Shown: positions 49,928 through 60,089, numbered from the stretch's first letter. The stretch: 64,000 bases of DNA from Streptomyces marokkonensis (GCF_008312835.1 NZ_VSKS01000007.1:186001-250000); one strand, 5' to 3'. The notes: a model not told the origin generated them from the letters alone. A program made the numbers and translations.

Positions 49928-52795
49928 GTGCGCACGAGACCGCTCGGACACAGACGTATCCGCACACTGCTGACAGCCATGGCCTGCGCCGCGAGCCTGG
50001 CACTGCCCCTGGGCCCGGCCGCCGCGGCCACCGCCCCCGAGGCGCCGGCCGGACCGCGCGGGGCGGCCGACGCCGCGGCGGCCGAGGATTTCCAGCAGGT
50101 CACCCTCGCCAAGGGCGTGGCCGAAATGGGCGAGCCCATGACCCTGGCCGTGCTGCCGAACCGCTCGGTGCTGCACACCTCGCGCGACGGCACCCTGCGA
50201 CTGACCGACGCGGCCGGCACCACCACCGTGGCGGGCAAGCTGGACGTCTACAGCCACGACGAGGAGGGCCTGCAAGGCGTCGCCGCCGACCCCGGCTTCT
50301 CCTCCAACCGCTTCGTCTACCTCTACTACGCCCCCAAGCTGACCACCCCGGCCGGCGACGCCCCGGCCGACGGAACGGCATCCGACTTCGCCCCGTTCGA
50401 CGGCGTCAACCGGCTCTCCCGGTTCGTCCTGAGGACCGACGGAACCCTGGACCCGGCAAGCGAGAAGAAGATCCTCGACGTGCCCGCCTCCCGCGGCCTG
50501 TGCTGCCACGTCGGCGGCGACATCGACTTCGACGCGGCGGGCAACCTCTACCTGTCGACGGGTGACGACACCAATCCCTTCGCCTCGGACGGCTACACCC
50601 CCATCGACGAGCGTGCCTCGCGCAACCCCGCCTACGACGCCCAGCGCTCCTCGGGCAACACCAACGACCTGCGCGGCAAGATCCTGCGCATCAAGGTCAA
50701 CCCCGACGCGACGTACAGCATCCCGGCGGGCAACCTCTTCGCGCCCGGCACCGCCAGGACCCGGCCCGAGATCTACGCGATGGGCTTCCGCAACCCCTTC
50801 CGGATGAGCGTCGACAAGGCCACGGGCACCGTCTACGTCGGTGACTACGGCCCCGACGCGGGCACCGCCAGCGCTGCCCGCGGCCCCGGCGGACAGGTCG
50901 AGTTCAACCGCATCACCAAGGCGGGCAACTTCGGCTGGCCGTACTGCACCGGCAAGAACAACGCCTACGTCGACTACGACTTCGGCTCCGGTGCCTCGGG
51001 CTCCGCCTTCACCTGCTCCGCGCCGCGGAACACCTCGCCGCGCAACACCGGACTGACCGACCTGCCGCCCGCCCAGCCCGCCTGGATCCCCTACGACGGC
51101 GGCTCCGTCCCCGAGTTCGGCAACGGATCCGAGTCACCCATGGGCGGCCCCGTCTACCGGTACGACGCCGGCTCCACCTCCGAGGTGAAGTTCCCCGCCG
51201 AGTACGACGGCGACTTCTTCGCCGGCGAGTTCGGCCGCCGCTGGATCAAGCGGATCGAGGCCGGCGGCGACGGAGCCGTGCAGTCGATCAACTCCTTCCC
51301 CTGGAGCGGGACCCAGGTGATGGACATGGCCTTCGGCCCGGACGGCGCCCTCTACGTCCTCGACTACGGCACCGGCTACTTCAACGGCGACGCCAACTCG
51401 GCCCTCTACCGCATCGAGCACGTGACCGGCGGGCGCGCCCCGGTGGCCCAGGCCAAGGCGAACACCACCTCCGGCACCGCGCCCCTCACCGTCGCCTTCT
51501 CCTCGGCCGGCAGCTCCGACCCCGACGGCGACACGCTCGGCCACGCCTGGACCTTCGGCGACGGCGCCACCTCCACCGCCGCCGACCCGTCCCACACCTA
51601 CACCACCAACGGGCAGTACACGGCGACGCTGAAGGTCACCGACCCGTCCGGCAGGTCCGCGACGGCCTCCGTGCAGATCACCGTCGGCAACACCGCCCCG
51701 ACCGTGCGGCTCGACACACCCGCCGACGGACGCATCTACGACTTCGGCGCCGCCATCCCCTTCAAGGTGACGGTCACCGACCCGGAGGACGGCGCGATCG
51801 ACTGCGCCAGGGTGAAGGTCACCTTCATCATCGGCCACGACAGTCACGGCCACCCGCAGACCTCCGCCACCGGCTGCACCGGCACCCTGCAGACCCTCGC
51901 GGACGGCGAGCACGACCCCAACGCCAACATCTTCGGCGTCATCGACGCCGAGTACACCGACAAGGGAGCGAACGGGCAGCCGGCGCTCACCGCCCACGAC
52001 CAGCACATCACCCAGCCCAGCCACCGGCAGGCCGAACACTACGGTGACTCCTCCGGCGTCCAGGTCGTCAACCACACACCCGCGCACGGCGGCAGGACGG
52101 TCGGCGAGATCCACAACGGCGACTGGGTGTCCTTCACGCCCTACAGCCTCGACAACGCCACCGGCTTCACCGCCCGCGTCTCCTCCGGGGGCACCGGCGG
52201 CACCCTGGAGGTCCGCGCCGGCTCCCCGGCGGGCACCCTGCTCGGCACGGCCACCGTGCCGGTCACCGGCGGATGGGAGACCTTCCAGGACGTCACGGCG
52301 TCCCTGAGCGGCCTTCCGGCCGGCACCACCACCCTGTACCTCGTCTTCAAGGGCGGCAGCGGCGCCCTGTTCGACGTCGACGAGTTCTCCTTCACCACCT
52401 CCACCGGCGGCACCCGCGCGGGTGAGGTGAGGGGCGTGGGCGGCAAGTGCCTGGATGTGGACGACGCGGGCACGGCGGACGGTACGGAGGTGCAGATCTG
52501 GACGTGCAACTCGACGGCGGCGCAGCGCTGGACGGTTGCGGAGGACGGGTTTCTGAGGGCGCTGGGGAAGTGTCTGGACGTCTCGGGCGGGGGGAGTGCG
52601 GACGGTACGAGGGTCCAGTTGTGGACGTGCAACGGGACGGGTGCGCAGAAGTGGGCGGCGCAGCCGGACGGTACGGTCCGCAATCCGCAGTCGGGCAAGT
52701 GCCTGGACGCCTCGGGCGGTACGTGGAACGACGGGACGCCGGTCCACCTGTGGACCTGCCACACCGGCCCCAACCAGAAGTGGACCCTGCCGTAG
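49928..52795 (+). CDS. Secreted PQQ-type sugar dehydrogenase with PKD, CBM6 and ricin-B domains
   Basis: A 955-residue exported protein. A signal peptide covers about 1-35 (Arg-rich head, TLLTAMACAASLALPLGPAA core). Residues about 55-490 are a glucose/sorbosone dehydrogenase beta-propeller (DEEGLQGVAADPGF; GLCCHVGGDIDFDAAGNLYL; GFRNPFRMSVD; DMAFGPDGALYVLDYG). A PKD domain (about 500-590, GDGATSTAADPSHTY), a spacer with Cys, a CBM6-like domain (about 695-825) and a ricin-B lectin (about 830-955, QxW repeats) follow. It probably oxidises polysaccharide-bound sugars outside the cell. GTG 49928 is set by GGAG six bases upstream. An operon with the next gene is likely (17 bp gap). Confidence 0.92.
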   Translation: MRTRPLGHRRIRTLLTAMACAASLALPLGPAAAATAPEAPAGPRGAADAAAAEDFQQVTLAKGVAEMGEPMTLAVLPNRSVLHTSRDGTLRLTDAAGTTTVAGKLDVYSHDEEGLQGVAADPGFSSNRFVYLYYAPKLTTPAGDAPADGTASDFAPFDGVNRLSRFVLRTDGTLDPASEKKILDVPASRGLCCHVGGDIDFDAAGNLYLSTGDDTNPFASDGYTPIDERASRNPAYDAQRSSGNTNDLRGKILRIKVNPDATYSIPAGNLFAPGTARTRPEIYAMGFRNPFRMSVDKATGTVYVGDYGPDAGTASAARGPGGQVEFNRITKAGNFGWPYCTGKNNAYVDYDFGSGASGSAFTCSAPRNTSPRNTGLTDLPPAQPAWIPYDGGSVPEFGNGSESPMGGPVYRYDAGSTSEVKFPAEYDGDFFAGEFGRRWIKRIEAGGDGAVQSINSFPWSGTQVMDMAFGPDGALYVLDYGTGYFNGDANSALYRIEHVTGGRAPVAQAKANTTSGTAPLTVAFSSAGSSDPDGDTLGHAWTFGDGATSTAADPSHTYTTNGQYTATLKVTDPSGRSATASVQITVGNTAPTVRLDTPADGRIYDFGAAIPFKVTVTDPEDGAIDCARVKVTFIIGHDSHGHPQTSATGCTGTLQTLADGEHDPNANIFGVIDAEYTDKGANGQPALTAHDQHITQPSHRQAEHYGDSSGVQVVNHTPAHGGRTVGEIHNGDWVSFTPYSLDNATGFTARVSSGGTGGTLEVRAGSPAGTLLGTATVPVTGGWETFQDVTASLSGLPAGTTTLYLVFKGGSGALFDVDEFSFTTSTGGTRAGEVRGVGGKCLDVDDAGTADGTEVQIWTCNSTAAQRWTVAEDGFLRALGKCLDVSGGGSADGTRVQLWTCNGTGAQKWAAQPDGTVRNPQSGKCLDASGGTWNDGTPVHLWTCHTGPNQKWTLP
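52413..52791 (+). repeat. Ricin-B lectin module, copy 1
   Basis: A 379-bp segment repeated at 54197-54575 (offset 1784) with only about eight mismatches. It encodes the last 125 residues of the first secreted protein. The two copies are direct repeats flanking the whole second gene up to its own lectin part. Confidence 0.93.
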
Positions 52796-52812
52796 AAAGG
52801 AGGCGACCGACG

Positions 52813-54579
52813 ATGCACACCCTGATCAGGACAACGCTCACCCTGTGTGCCGGCGCCCTGCTCTGCCTGACACCCCAGGCCACGGCCCTGCCCGGCGGCG
52901 CACCTGCCCCCGGCCACGCCGCACAGGTCCCGGACCGCCCGGCCACCACGGCGGCCGACCCGGCGTACGAGATCCTCGTCTTCTCCCGGACGGCGGGTTT
53001 CCGCCACTCCTCGATCGACGAGGGCATCACGGCCCTGCGCGACCTCGGGACGGCGAACAACTTCACCGTCACCGCCACCGAGGACCCCGCGGCCTTCACC
53101 ACCGCCAACCTCGCCCAGTACCGGACCGTGGTCTTCCTCTCGACCACGGGAGACGTCCTGGGCCCGGCCCAGCAGACCGCCTTCGAGCAGTACATGGGCG
53201 CGGGCGGCGGCTACGTCGGTATCCACGCCGCCGCCGACACCGAGTACGACTGGCCCTTCTACGAGGGACTGGCCGGCGCGTTGTTCCAGTCCCACCCCGC
53301 CATCCAGCCCGCGACCGTCAAGGTCGAGGACCGGGCGCACGACGCCACCGCGCACCTCGGCCGTACCTGGCAGCGCACCGACGAGTGGTACAACTACCGC
53401 ACCAACCCCCGCACCACCGCCCACGTCCTGGCGTCGCTGGACGAGTCCAGCTACTCCGGCGGAACCATGTCCGGCGACCACCCGATCGCCTGGTGCAAGG
53501 ACTACGCCGGCGGCCGTGCCTTCTACACCGGTGGCGGCCACACCGAGGAGTCCTACGCGGACCCGGTCTTCCGCAGGCACCTGCTCGGCGGCATCCGCTG
53601 GGCCGCCGGCACCACCAGGGCCGACTGCCGCCCGGAGACCGGCTACACGCCCCTGTTCGACGGCACCGCGACGACCGGCTGGAAGCAGGCGGGCCCCGGC
53701 GGCTTCACCCTGGCCGACGGCACTCTCACCTCGCACGGCGGACTCGGCCTGCTCTGGTACGACGCGAAGGAGATCACCGGCGACTACTCGCTGAAGCTGG
53801 ACTGGAAACTGAACGGTGACGACAACTCCGGCGTCTTCGTGGGCTTCCCGGCGTCCGACGACCCGTGGTCGGCGGTGAACAACGGCTACGAGATCCAGAT
53901 CGACGCCACCGACGCGGCCGACCGCACCACGGGCGCCGTGTACGGATTCCGGTCCGCCGACCTGGCCGCGCGCGACGCCGCGCTGAATCCGCCGGGGGAG
54001 TGGAACACGTACGAGATCCGCGTCACCGGGGAACGGCTCGAGGTCTTCCTCAACGGCCGGAAGATCAACGACTTCACCAACACCGACCCGGCGCGCAGCC
54101 TCAAGCAGGGCCACATCGGCCTCCAGAACCACGGTGACGGCGACGACGCCGCCTTCCGCAACATCCGGATCAAGCAGAGCGGATCTCCGTCCGAACCCCG
54201 CGCGGGTGAGGTGAGGGGCGTGGGCGGCAAGTGCCTGGATGTGGACGACGCGGGCACGGCGGACGGGACGGAGGTGCAGATCTGGACGTGCAACGCGACG
54301 GCGGCGCAGCGCTGGACGGTTGCGGAGGACGGGTCGCTGAGGGCGCTGGGGAAGTGTCTGGACGTCTCGGGCGGGGGGAGCGCGGACGGTACGAGGGTCC
54401 AGTTGTGGACGTGCAACGGGACGGGTGCGCAGAAGTGGGCGGCGCAGCCGGACGGTACGGTCCGCAATCCGCAGTCGGGCAAGTGCCTGGACGCCTCGGG
54501 AGGTACGTGGAACGACGGGACGCCGGTCCACCTGTGGACCTGCCACACCGGACCCAACCAGAAATGGACCCTGCCCTGA
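52813..54579 (+). CDS. Secreted ThuA-DUF1080 protein with ricin-B lectin tail
   Basis: A 588-residue exported protein. Signal peptide at about 1-26 (TLIRTTLTLCAGALLCLTPQ). Residues about 50-270 are ThuA-like, a class I amidotransferase-like fold (ILVFSRTAGFRHSSIDEGI; VVFLSTTGDVL; GGYVGIHAAADTEYDWPFY; GGRAFYTGGGHTEESY). Residues about 277-455 are a 3-keto-disaccharide hydrolase (DUF1080) domain (YTPLFDGTATTGWKQAGPGG; YEIQIDA; IRVTGERLEVFLNGRKINDF). Residues about 462-588 are a ricin-B lectin. ThuA and DUF1080 proteins act on 3-keto-sugars, which fits with a sugar dehydrogenase next to it. AAAGGAGG lies nine bases before ATG 52813. Confidence 0.92.
   Translation: MHTLIRTTLTLCAGALLCLTPQATALPGGAPAPGHAAQVPDRPATTAADPAYEILVFSRTAGFRHSSIDEGITALRDLGTANNFTVTATEDPAAFTTANLAQYRTVVFLSTTGDVLGPAQQTAFEQYMGAGGGYVGIHAAADTEYDWPFYEGLAGALFQSHPAIQPATVKVEDRAHDATAHLGRTWQRTDEWYNYRTNPRTTAHVLASLDESSYSGGTMSGDHPIAWCKDYAGGRAFYTGGGHTEESYADPVFRRHLLGGIRWAAGTTRADCRPETGYTPLFDGTATTGWKQAGPGGFTLADGTLTSHGGLGLLWYDAKEITGDYSLKLDWKLNGDDNSGVFVGFPASDDPWSAVNNGYEIQIDATDAADRTTGAVYGFRSADLAARDAALNPPGEWNTYEIRVTGERLEVFLNGRKINDFTNTDPARSLKQGHIGLQNHGDGDDAAFRNIRIKQSGSPSEPRAGEVRGVGGKCLDVDDAGTADGTEVQIWTCNATAAQRWTVAEDGSLRALGKCLDVSGGGSADGTRVQLWTCNGTGAQKWAAQPDGTVRNPQSGKCLDASGGTWNDGTPVHLWTCHTGPNQKWTLP
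54197..54575 (+). repeat. Ricin-B lectin module, copy 2
   Basis: Nearly identical to 52413-52791, about 98 percent by eye. The few changes include silent third-position ones and a Ser to Ala and Phe to Ser replacement in the protein. Confidence 0.93.
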
Positions 54580-54589
54580 CACGCGGGTA

Positions 54590-54625
54590 GCCCGGTGGGC
54601 GTCGGACCGCCGATGCCCACCGGGC
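54590..54625. terminator. Strong hairpin after the ThuA gene
   Basis: GCCCGGTGGGC (54590-54600) pairs perfectly with GCCCACCGGGC (54615-54625), and inner TCGG/CCGA extends the stem. It lies between converging genes. Confidence 0.75.
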
Positions 54626-54692
54626 ACCACCCTCGCTCATCATCCGGGGTTCGGCCCTCGCGTGCCGGAGACCGGGAAACCCGCCCCCGGCG

Positions 54693-55052
54693 TCATCGCT
54701 GAAGGGCGGTGACGGCTGCCTCGGTGGTGGAGTGGAAGGTGAACACCTGGTCCAGGCCGACCACCTGGAAGACCCGCATCTGGTCCGCGTTGACCCCTGC
54801 CAGGCCGAGGGGTGAGCCGGTGGCCTGCGCCCTCTGGTAGGCGGTGATGAGCGCCGTGATGCCCGTGGAGTCGCAATAGGTCAGTCCGGACAGGTCGAGC
54901 ACCACCCCTTCGTCGCCGAACGGTGCGTCGTTGACGGCCTCGGACAGGAAGTGGGCGGTGTGATGGTCGAGCTCTCCCACCACCTCCACGACATAAGGGC
55001 CCGACGGAATCCGGCGCGGCGTGACGGAGCAGATTTCGTCCGATTCGGTCAC
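54693..55052 (-). CDS. STAS domain anti-sigma factor antagonist (RsbV-like)
   Basis: A 119-residue protein, the typical length. Strand YVVEVVGELDHHTAHFLSEA, then VVLDLSGLTYCDSTGITALI with the phosphorylatable Ser in DSTG (about residue 64), and a final QVFTFHSTTEAAVTAL. RsbV-type proteins, when dephosphorylated, bind an RsbW-type kinase and free a sigma factor. GTG 55052 has AAGGAG about five bases upstream. It is divergent from the hybrid kinase/phosphatase gene, whose C-terminal kinase-like domain is a natural partner. Confidence 0.9.
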   Translation of the reverse strand: MTESDEICSVTPRRIPSGPYVVEVVGELDHHTAHFLSEAVNDAPFGDEGVVLDLSGLTYCDSTGITALITAYQRAQATGSPLGLAGVNADQMRVFQVVGLDQVFTFHSTTEAAVTALQR

Positions 55053-55453
55053 GGGTTCTCCTTGGTGCGGTTCTCGAGGTGGGCGGGTGCGGGCCGGGCG
55101 AGGCCGTGGAGCGGGAGGGGCCGGTCGCGCCGAGTGCCGAGCCGCCGGCTGTACGTCCCCCGGTGAGCACGTCGGTGCGTCCCTGCGACGCCTGCCGTCA
55201 TCCTGGTCCCGATCCTAGATTCTGGTGCCTCTCCGTCCGAGCCTGCCCCACCGACTGACTTATCCTACGAACTCATGGCGATCGACCGTGCACCTCATGG
55301 ACGTCACGAAGATCGTGACACATGGTGACTCTTGTTCTTTTCCGGGTACCGGCTGGTGGTCGGTGATAACACGTGACAGGGGTTGAGGCGGAGTCGTCCG
55401 GGCCGGGACGTGATCGACGCGGCGGCCCCGCGCGCGTGAGGAAAGGGTGTCGA
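55053..55453. other. Divergent regulatory region of the partner-switching cluster
   Basis: About 400 bp between the STAS gene and the hybrid gene. From 55200 to 55370 it is relatively AT-rich. It contains a perfect dyad at 55303-55319 and GGGTAC at 55344-55349, which resembles the -10 of SigB-type promoters, with a GACT 13 bp upstream as a poor -35. No gene seen; upstream in-frame codons of the hybrid gene extend to 55373. Confidence 0.45.
55303..55319. promoter_or_regulatory. Dyad operator candidate
   Basis: GTCACGA-AGA-TCGTGAC, a perfect 7-bp inverted repeat with a 3-bp spacer, in the divergent region between the STAS and hybrid kinase genes, and followed by another GTGAC at 55326. Binding protein unknown. 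Confidence 0.45.
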
Positions 55454-58400
55454 GTGGAGCGCTCCGAAGGCGCCGGGCACGGGCCGGCGGCAGCACCCGG
55501 TGCGGATGTTCTCGCCGTCGACGAGGAGATCGGCCGTGCTCTTGCCGGAGTGGACTGGTCGGCGACCTCGCTGGGCCCCCCGGACCAGTGGCCGCAGAGT
55601 CTGCGGACCGCGGTCAGCATCCTGCTGTCGTCCCGCTTCTCCATGTGGATGGCGTGGGGCCCGGAGCTGACGTTCTTCTGCAACGCCGCGTACCGGCGCG
55701 ACACGCTCGGAGACAAGTACCCGTGGGCGCTGGGCCGGCCGGCGCGTGAGGTGTGGGCGGAGATCTGGGAGGACATCGGCCCGCGGATCGACACCGTGAT
55801 GACCACGGGGGAGGCGACCTGGGACGAGGGGCTGCTGCTCTTCCTGCACCGGTCCGGATACACGGAGGAGACGTACCACACCTTCAGCTACAGCCCGCTG
55901 CGCGACGACTCCGGAGCGGTGGTCGGCATGCTGTGCGTGGTCAGCGAGGAGACCAAGCGTGTCATCGGTGAACGCCGGATGGCGACCCTGCGCGACCTCG
56001 GCTCCGACCCCAGCGTGGTCCGCACCGAGCAGGAGGTGCTGTCCTTCGCCGACCAGCAGCTGGGCCGCAACACGAAGGACCTGCCCTTCACTCTGACCTA
56101 CCTGTTCCGGCCCGACGGCTCCGCGCGTCTGGCCGGTACCACCGGGCTGTCCCCGGGACACCCGGCCGGCCCCGCCACCTTGCCGGCCGACGGTTCCGGC
56201 GTGTGGCCGGTGGCGGCACGGACGCACAGCGAGTCGGTGCTCGTGCCGCTCGACGGGCCCCCGTTCACGGACCTGCCGACCGGACACTGGCCGGAGCCGC
56301 CCACTCACGCCCTGGTGCTGCCTCTGCCGCGCCAGGGCGACACGCCCTACGGGTTCCTGGTGGCCGGGCTGAACCGGTACCGGGTGCTGGACGACGCCCA
56401 CCGCGGCTTCATCGCACTGACCGCCAGCCACCTCGCGGCGGGGATCGCCAGCGCCCGCAGCTACGAGGAACAGCAGCGCCGGGCCGAGGAGCTGGCCGAG
56501 CTGGACCGGGCCAAGACCACCTTCTTCTCCAACATCAGCCACGAACTGCGCACCCCGCTCACTCTGATCACGGGGCCCGTGCAGGAACTGCGCACCCAGC
56601 TGGCAGGGGCCGACGCCCGCGTGCGCGAGGAACTGGAGGCCATTCACCGCAACGGGCTGCGACTGGGCAAGCTGGTCAACTCGCTGCTGGACTTCTCCCG
56701 CATCGAGGCCGGTCGCATGCAGGCGCGTTATGAACCGGTCGACCTGTCCCGGACCACCGCCGACCTGGCCAGTGTGTTCCGGTCCGCCGTCGAGAAGGCG
56801 GGTCTGGACTTCCGCGTCGACTGCCCCCCGCTCCCCGACCCGGTGTACATCGACCGCGGGATGTGGGAAAAGGTCGTCCTGAACCTGCTGAGCAACGCGC
56901 TGAAGTTCACCTTCGAGGGCTCGATCGACGTCGTCGTGCGCGCCCGGGACACGCACGCCCTCGTCACCGTCTCCGACACGGGCATCGGCGTGTCCCAGAA
57001 GGAGATGCCCCGCCTGTTCGAACGGTTCCACCGCATCGAGAACGCCCGCTCCCGTTCCAGCGAGGGCAGCGGCATCGGACTCGCCCTGATCAAGGAACTG
57101 ATCGGCCTGCACGGCGGCACGATCACCGCGGACAGTACCGAGGGCGAGGGCACAACGTTCACCGTCCGCCTGCCGTTCGGCACGGCCCACCTCCCCCCGG
57201 ACGCCCTCGCGTCCCCCGAAGACAGCCGTGCGGTGTCGTCCGCCGCCTCCTACGTGCAGGAGGCGCTGCGCTGGCTGCCGGACGGGTCCGCCGCCGAGGC
57301 GCGCTCCGTGACGACGGTCGCCGACGCCGCCGACGCCTCCGTCCGTGCCGCCCCCGCGCGCCTGCTGGTCGCCGACGACAACGCCGACATGCGCGAGTAC
57401 CTCGCCCGCCTGCTGGACGGCGCGGGGTACCAGGTGGACACGGTGAGGGACGGCCTGGCGGCGCTGCAGGCGGTCCGCGCCGACGCGCCCGACCTCGTGA
57501 TCAGCGACGTCATGATGCCCGGCCTCGACGGCCGCGGTCTCGTGGCGGCACTGCGGACCGATCCGCGGACCGCGTCGGTGCCGGTGGTACTGCTGTCCGC
57601 GCGGGCCGGGCAGGAGGCGTCCATCGAGGGCCTGCAGGCCGGTGCCGACGACTACCTGGTCAAGCCGTTCGCCGCGGCCGAGCTGCTCGCCCGGGTACGG
57701 GCCAACGTCGAGCTGTCACGTCTTCGCACGCACCAGGCGCGCTGGCGCACGGCGCTGGTCGACTCCCTCCAGGAGGCCTTCTTCGTCTGCGACGAGGACG
57801 GCGCGGTCGTCGAGATCAACGCGGCCTTCACCGACATCCTCGGCTTCACCCCGGACGGCCTGCCCTACCGGCCGGTCCATCCGTGGTGGCCCGACGCCGT
57901 CACCGAGGCGGAGGCGCACCGCCAGGTCGAAGAGGCGTTCTCCCAGCTCCTGAACAACCCCAAGGGCTTCTACACGATTCCCGTGACCCACCGTGACGGA
58001 CATCGGCTGTGGGTGACGGCCACCTTTAACCAGGCGCAGGACCCGGACACCGGGCGCCGGGTGACCGTGGGTACCTTCCGTGACGTGACCGCCGAGCACT
58101 ACGCCGTCCAGCGCAAGAGCGCCCAGGCGGCCCTGGGCATGCGCCTGACCCAGGCGACCAGCCTGACGGAGGCCCTGGAGGGGGCCCTGGCGGAACTCAA
58201 GAGCCTCTGGCGCGCCGACCGGGTGCTCGCCGTCGTCTCGACCCCCGACCGGCAACCGACCGTGACGGCCACCGGGGCCGGGCTGCGGTGGGAGGACCTG
58301 CCCGGCGAGCGGCGCGACACGCTCACCGCGTGGTTCGGCCAGTCCGTCCTCACGCCCCTGGACGACCCCACCGGGGCCGGTATCACCGTCAGCCACCCCG

Positions 58401-59608
58401 AAGGTGCGATGGTGCTGTGGGTCGACCTCGGGGACCGTCGCCCGTTCACCAGTGAGGACCAGCTGCTGCTGTCCCTCCTGGCCGGCCAGCTCGCCCAGGG
58501 GCTCGCCAGGGCGCACCAGATCGACCAGCAGCGCGAGACGGCGCTCGCCCTCCAGCGGTCCATCCTGGGTCCGGCGCACCTCCCGGAAGGCTTCGCCGTC
58601 CGCTACGAACCCGCCGGCCGTCCCCTGGAGGTCGGCGGCGACTGGTACGACGTCGTCCCCCTGCCGGACAGCCGCATCGGGATCGTCGTCGGCGACTGTG
58701 TCGGACGCGGCCTGAAAGCCGCCACCGTGATGGGACAGTTGCGCAGCGCCTGCCGCGCCCTGCTGCTCCAGGACGCCGCGCCCGGCCAGGTCCTGACGGC
58801 ACTGGACCGCTTCGCCGCCGGCGTGCCCGGCGCGAGGAGCACGACGGTCTTCTGCGGTGTTCTCAGTCCCGACACCGGCCGGCTCACCTATGCCAGCGCG
58901 GGACACCCGCCGGGCATACTCGCCCTCCCCGACGGAGCCGTCCGTCTCCTCGACGAAGGACGGTCCGTACCGCTGGCCGTGCGGCCCGGCCGCGACCGTC
59001 CCGAAGGGACCTGCACGGTGCCGCCCCGCGCCACACTCCTTCTGTACACCGACGGGCTGGTCGAGCGCAGGCGCCGTCCGCTGACGGTCGGCATCCATCA
59101 GGCGGGCGAAGCCGTCCAGGCCGGCCGCGACGCCGCTGTCGGCGACCTCGCCACCCGGGTCATGGCCCAGCTCGCGCCTGCCGGCGGCTACGACGACGAC
59201 GTCGCGCTCCTGCTCTACCGGCACCCCGGGCCGCTCGACGTGGCCTTCCCCGCCGATTCGTCCCAGCTCGCGCCGGTGCGCAAGGCCCTGCGCAGCTGGC
59301 TCGTCCAGTGCGGTCTGCCGCCGCGCATGGTGCAGAACGTCCTGGTGGCGTCGGGCGAAGCCTGCGCCAACGCCATCGAGCACGGTCACCGGGACCTTCC
59401 CGGCGGTGCCATCCGGCTCCGTGCCGAAGCCCGGGCCGACGCTCTGCGCCTGACCATCACGGACTCCGGGCGCTGGAAGGCGCCCCAGCCCGAGATCAAC
59501 ACCCACCGAGGACGAGGCGTGGCGCTCATGCGCGCGCTCATGCAGCAGGTCACCATCACTTCCGGCGCGGCCGGCACCACTGTCGACATGCACACGAGGA
59601 TTGCCTGA
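55454..59608 (+). CDS. Hybrid histidine kinase / SpoIIE phosphatase / RsbW-like kinase
   Basis: A 1384-residue multidomain regulator. Order: PAS-like sensor (about 20-180), GAF-like region (about 190-345), HisKA with His363 in [11 protein letters not shown], HATPase (N-box [27 protein letters not shown]), receiver domain with Asp685 in [11 protein letters not shown] (about 745-860), GAF (about 880-1010), SpoIIE/PP2C phosphatase (Asp1063 in [16 protein letters not shown]) and a C-terminal RsbW-type HATPase ([12 protein letters not shown]). No membrane helix. It joins two-component input to partner switching, like S. coelicolor OsaC-type proteins. GTG 55454 follows GAGGAAAGGG; the frame is open to 55373. 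Its stop overlaps the next start. Confidence 0.92.
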   Translation: MERSEGAGHGPAAAPGADVLAVDEEIGRALAGVDWSATSLGPPDQWPQSLRTAVSILLSSRFSMWMAWGPELTFFCNAAYRRDTLGDKYPWALGRPAREVWAEIWEDIGPRIDTVMTTGEATWDEGLLLFLHRSGYTEETYHTFSYSPLRDDSGAVVGMLCVVSEETKRVIGERRMATLRDLGSDPSVVRTEQEVLSFADQQLGRNTKDLPFTLTYLFRPDGSARLAGTTGLSPGHPAGPATLPADGSGVWPVAARTHSESVLVPLDGPPFTDLPTGHWPEPPTHALVLPLPRQGDTPYGFLVAGLNRYRVLDDAHRGFIALTASHLAAGIASARSYEEQQRRAEELAELDRAKTTFFSNISHELRTPLTLITGPVQELRTQLAGADARVREELEAIHRNGLRLGKLVNSLLDFSRIEAGRMQARYEPVDLSRTTADLASVFRSAVEKAGLDFRVDCPPLPDPVYIDRGMWEKVVLNLLSNALKFTFEGSIDVVVRARDTHALVTVSDTGIGVSQKEMPRLFERFHRIENARSRSSEGSGIGLALIKELIGLHGGTITADSTEGEGTTFTVRLPFGTAHLPPDALASPEDSRAVSSAASYVQEALRWLPDGSAAEARSVTTVADAADASVRAAPARLLVADDNADMREYLARLLDGAGYQVDTVRDGLAALQAVRADAPDLVISDVMMPGLDGRGLVAALRTDPRTASVPVVLLSARAGQEASIEGLQAGADDYLVKPFAAAELLARVRANVELSRLRTHQARWRTALVDSLQEAFFVCDEDGAVVEINAAFTDILGFTPDGLPYRPVHPWWPDAVTEAEAHRQVEEAFSQLLNNPKGFYTIPVTHRDGHRLWVTATFNQAQDPDTGRRVTVGTFRDVTAEHYAVQRKSAQAALGMRLTQATSLTEALEGALAELKSLWRADRVLAVVSTPDRQPTVTATGAGLRWEDLPGERRDTLTAWFGQSVLTPLDDPTGAGITVSHPEGAMVLWVDLGDRRPFTSEDQLLLSLLAGQLAQGLARAHQIDQQRETALALQRSILGPAHLPEGFAVRYEPAGRPLEVGGDWYDVVPLPDSRIGIVVGDCVGRGLKAATVMGQLRSACRALLLQDAAPGQVLTALDRFAAGVPGARSTTVFCGVLSPDTGRLTYASAGHPPGILALPDGAVRLLDEGRSVPLAVRPGRDRPEGTCTVPPRATLLLYTDGLVERRRRPLTVGIHQAGEAVQAGRDAAVGDLATRVMAQLAPAGGYDDDVALLLYRHPGPLDVAFPADSSQLAPVRKALRSWLVQCGLPPRMVQNVLVASGEACANAIEHGHRDLPGGAIRLRAEARADALRLTITDSGRWKAPQPEINTHRGRGVALMRALMQQVTITSGAAGTTVDMHTRIA

Positions 59609-59904
59609 TGACCACGCATCTCACCCTCACGCCCGGTAGGCGGCCCGACGGCACGGCCCAGCTGACGGTCGTCGGCGAGATCGACATGAGCAATACCGAC
59701 GCCCTGGCAAGCGCCATCGCGGCCACTGAGGGTCCTCTCGTCATCGACCTCACCGCCGTCCAGTACCTCGACAGCGCCGGCCTGAGCGTCCTCTTCTCCC
59801 ACACCGATCGCATCCAGCTCATTGCCACGTCACTCCTGACACCGGTGCTCGAAGTGTCCGGCCTCGCCGACCTGGCCACGGTTCACAGGGTGGAGTCGTC
59901 CTGA
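59608..59904 (+). CDS. STAS domain anti-sigma factor antagonist
   Basis: A 98-residue protein whose ATG shares one base with the hybrid gene stop (TGATG), so the two are translationally coupled. QLTVVGEIDMSNTDALASAI, LVIDLTAVQYLDSAGLSVLF (phosphorylation Ser in DSAG, about 55) and a C-terminal helix VLEVSGLADLATVHRV are standard STAS elements. It is the likely direct substrate of the kinase and phosphatase domains encoded immediately upstream. Confidence 0.92.
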   Translation: MTTHLTLTPGRRPDGTAQLTVVGEIDMSNTDALASAIAATEGPLVIDLTAVQYLDSAGLSVLFSHTDRIQLIATSLLTPVLEVSGLADLATVHRVESS

Positions 59905-60089
59905 CGGTGACCAGGCAACACCTCCCGGGGGCGTCCAGAGCGCGACCCGGGCACCCGCACAGTGTTGAACGTGTGATGATCTGAAGAGAACATCCCACCT
60001 TCCGGTATCTGGCCATGGCCGAGCCGAGCGCCCGGAGCCGTGGAATTCTGTGGACGATCCGTTGACCGACCGGCAGGCGAGGAGGGGAC

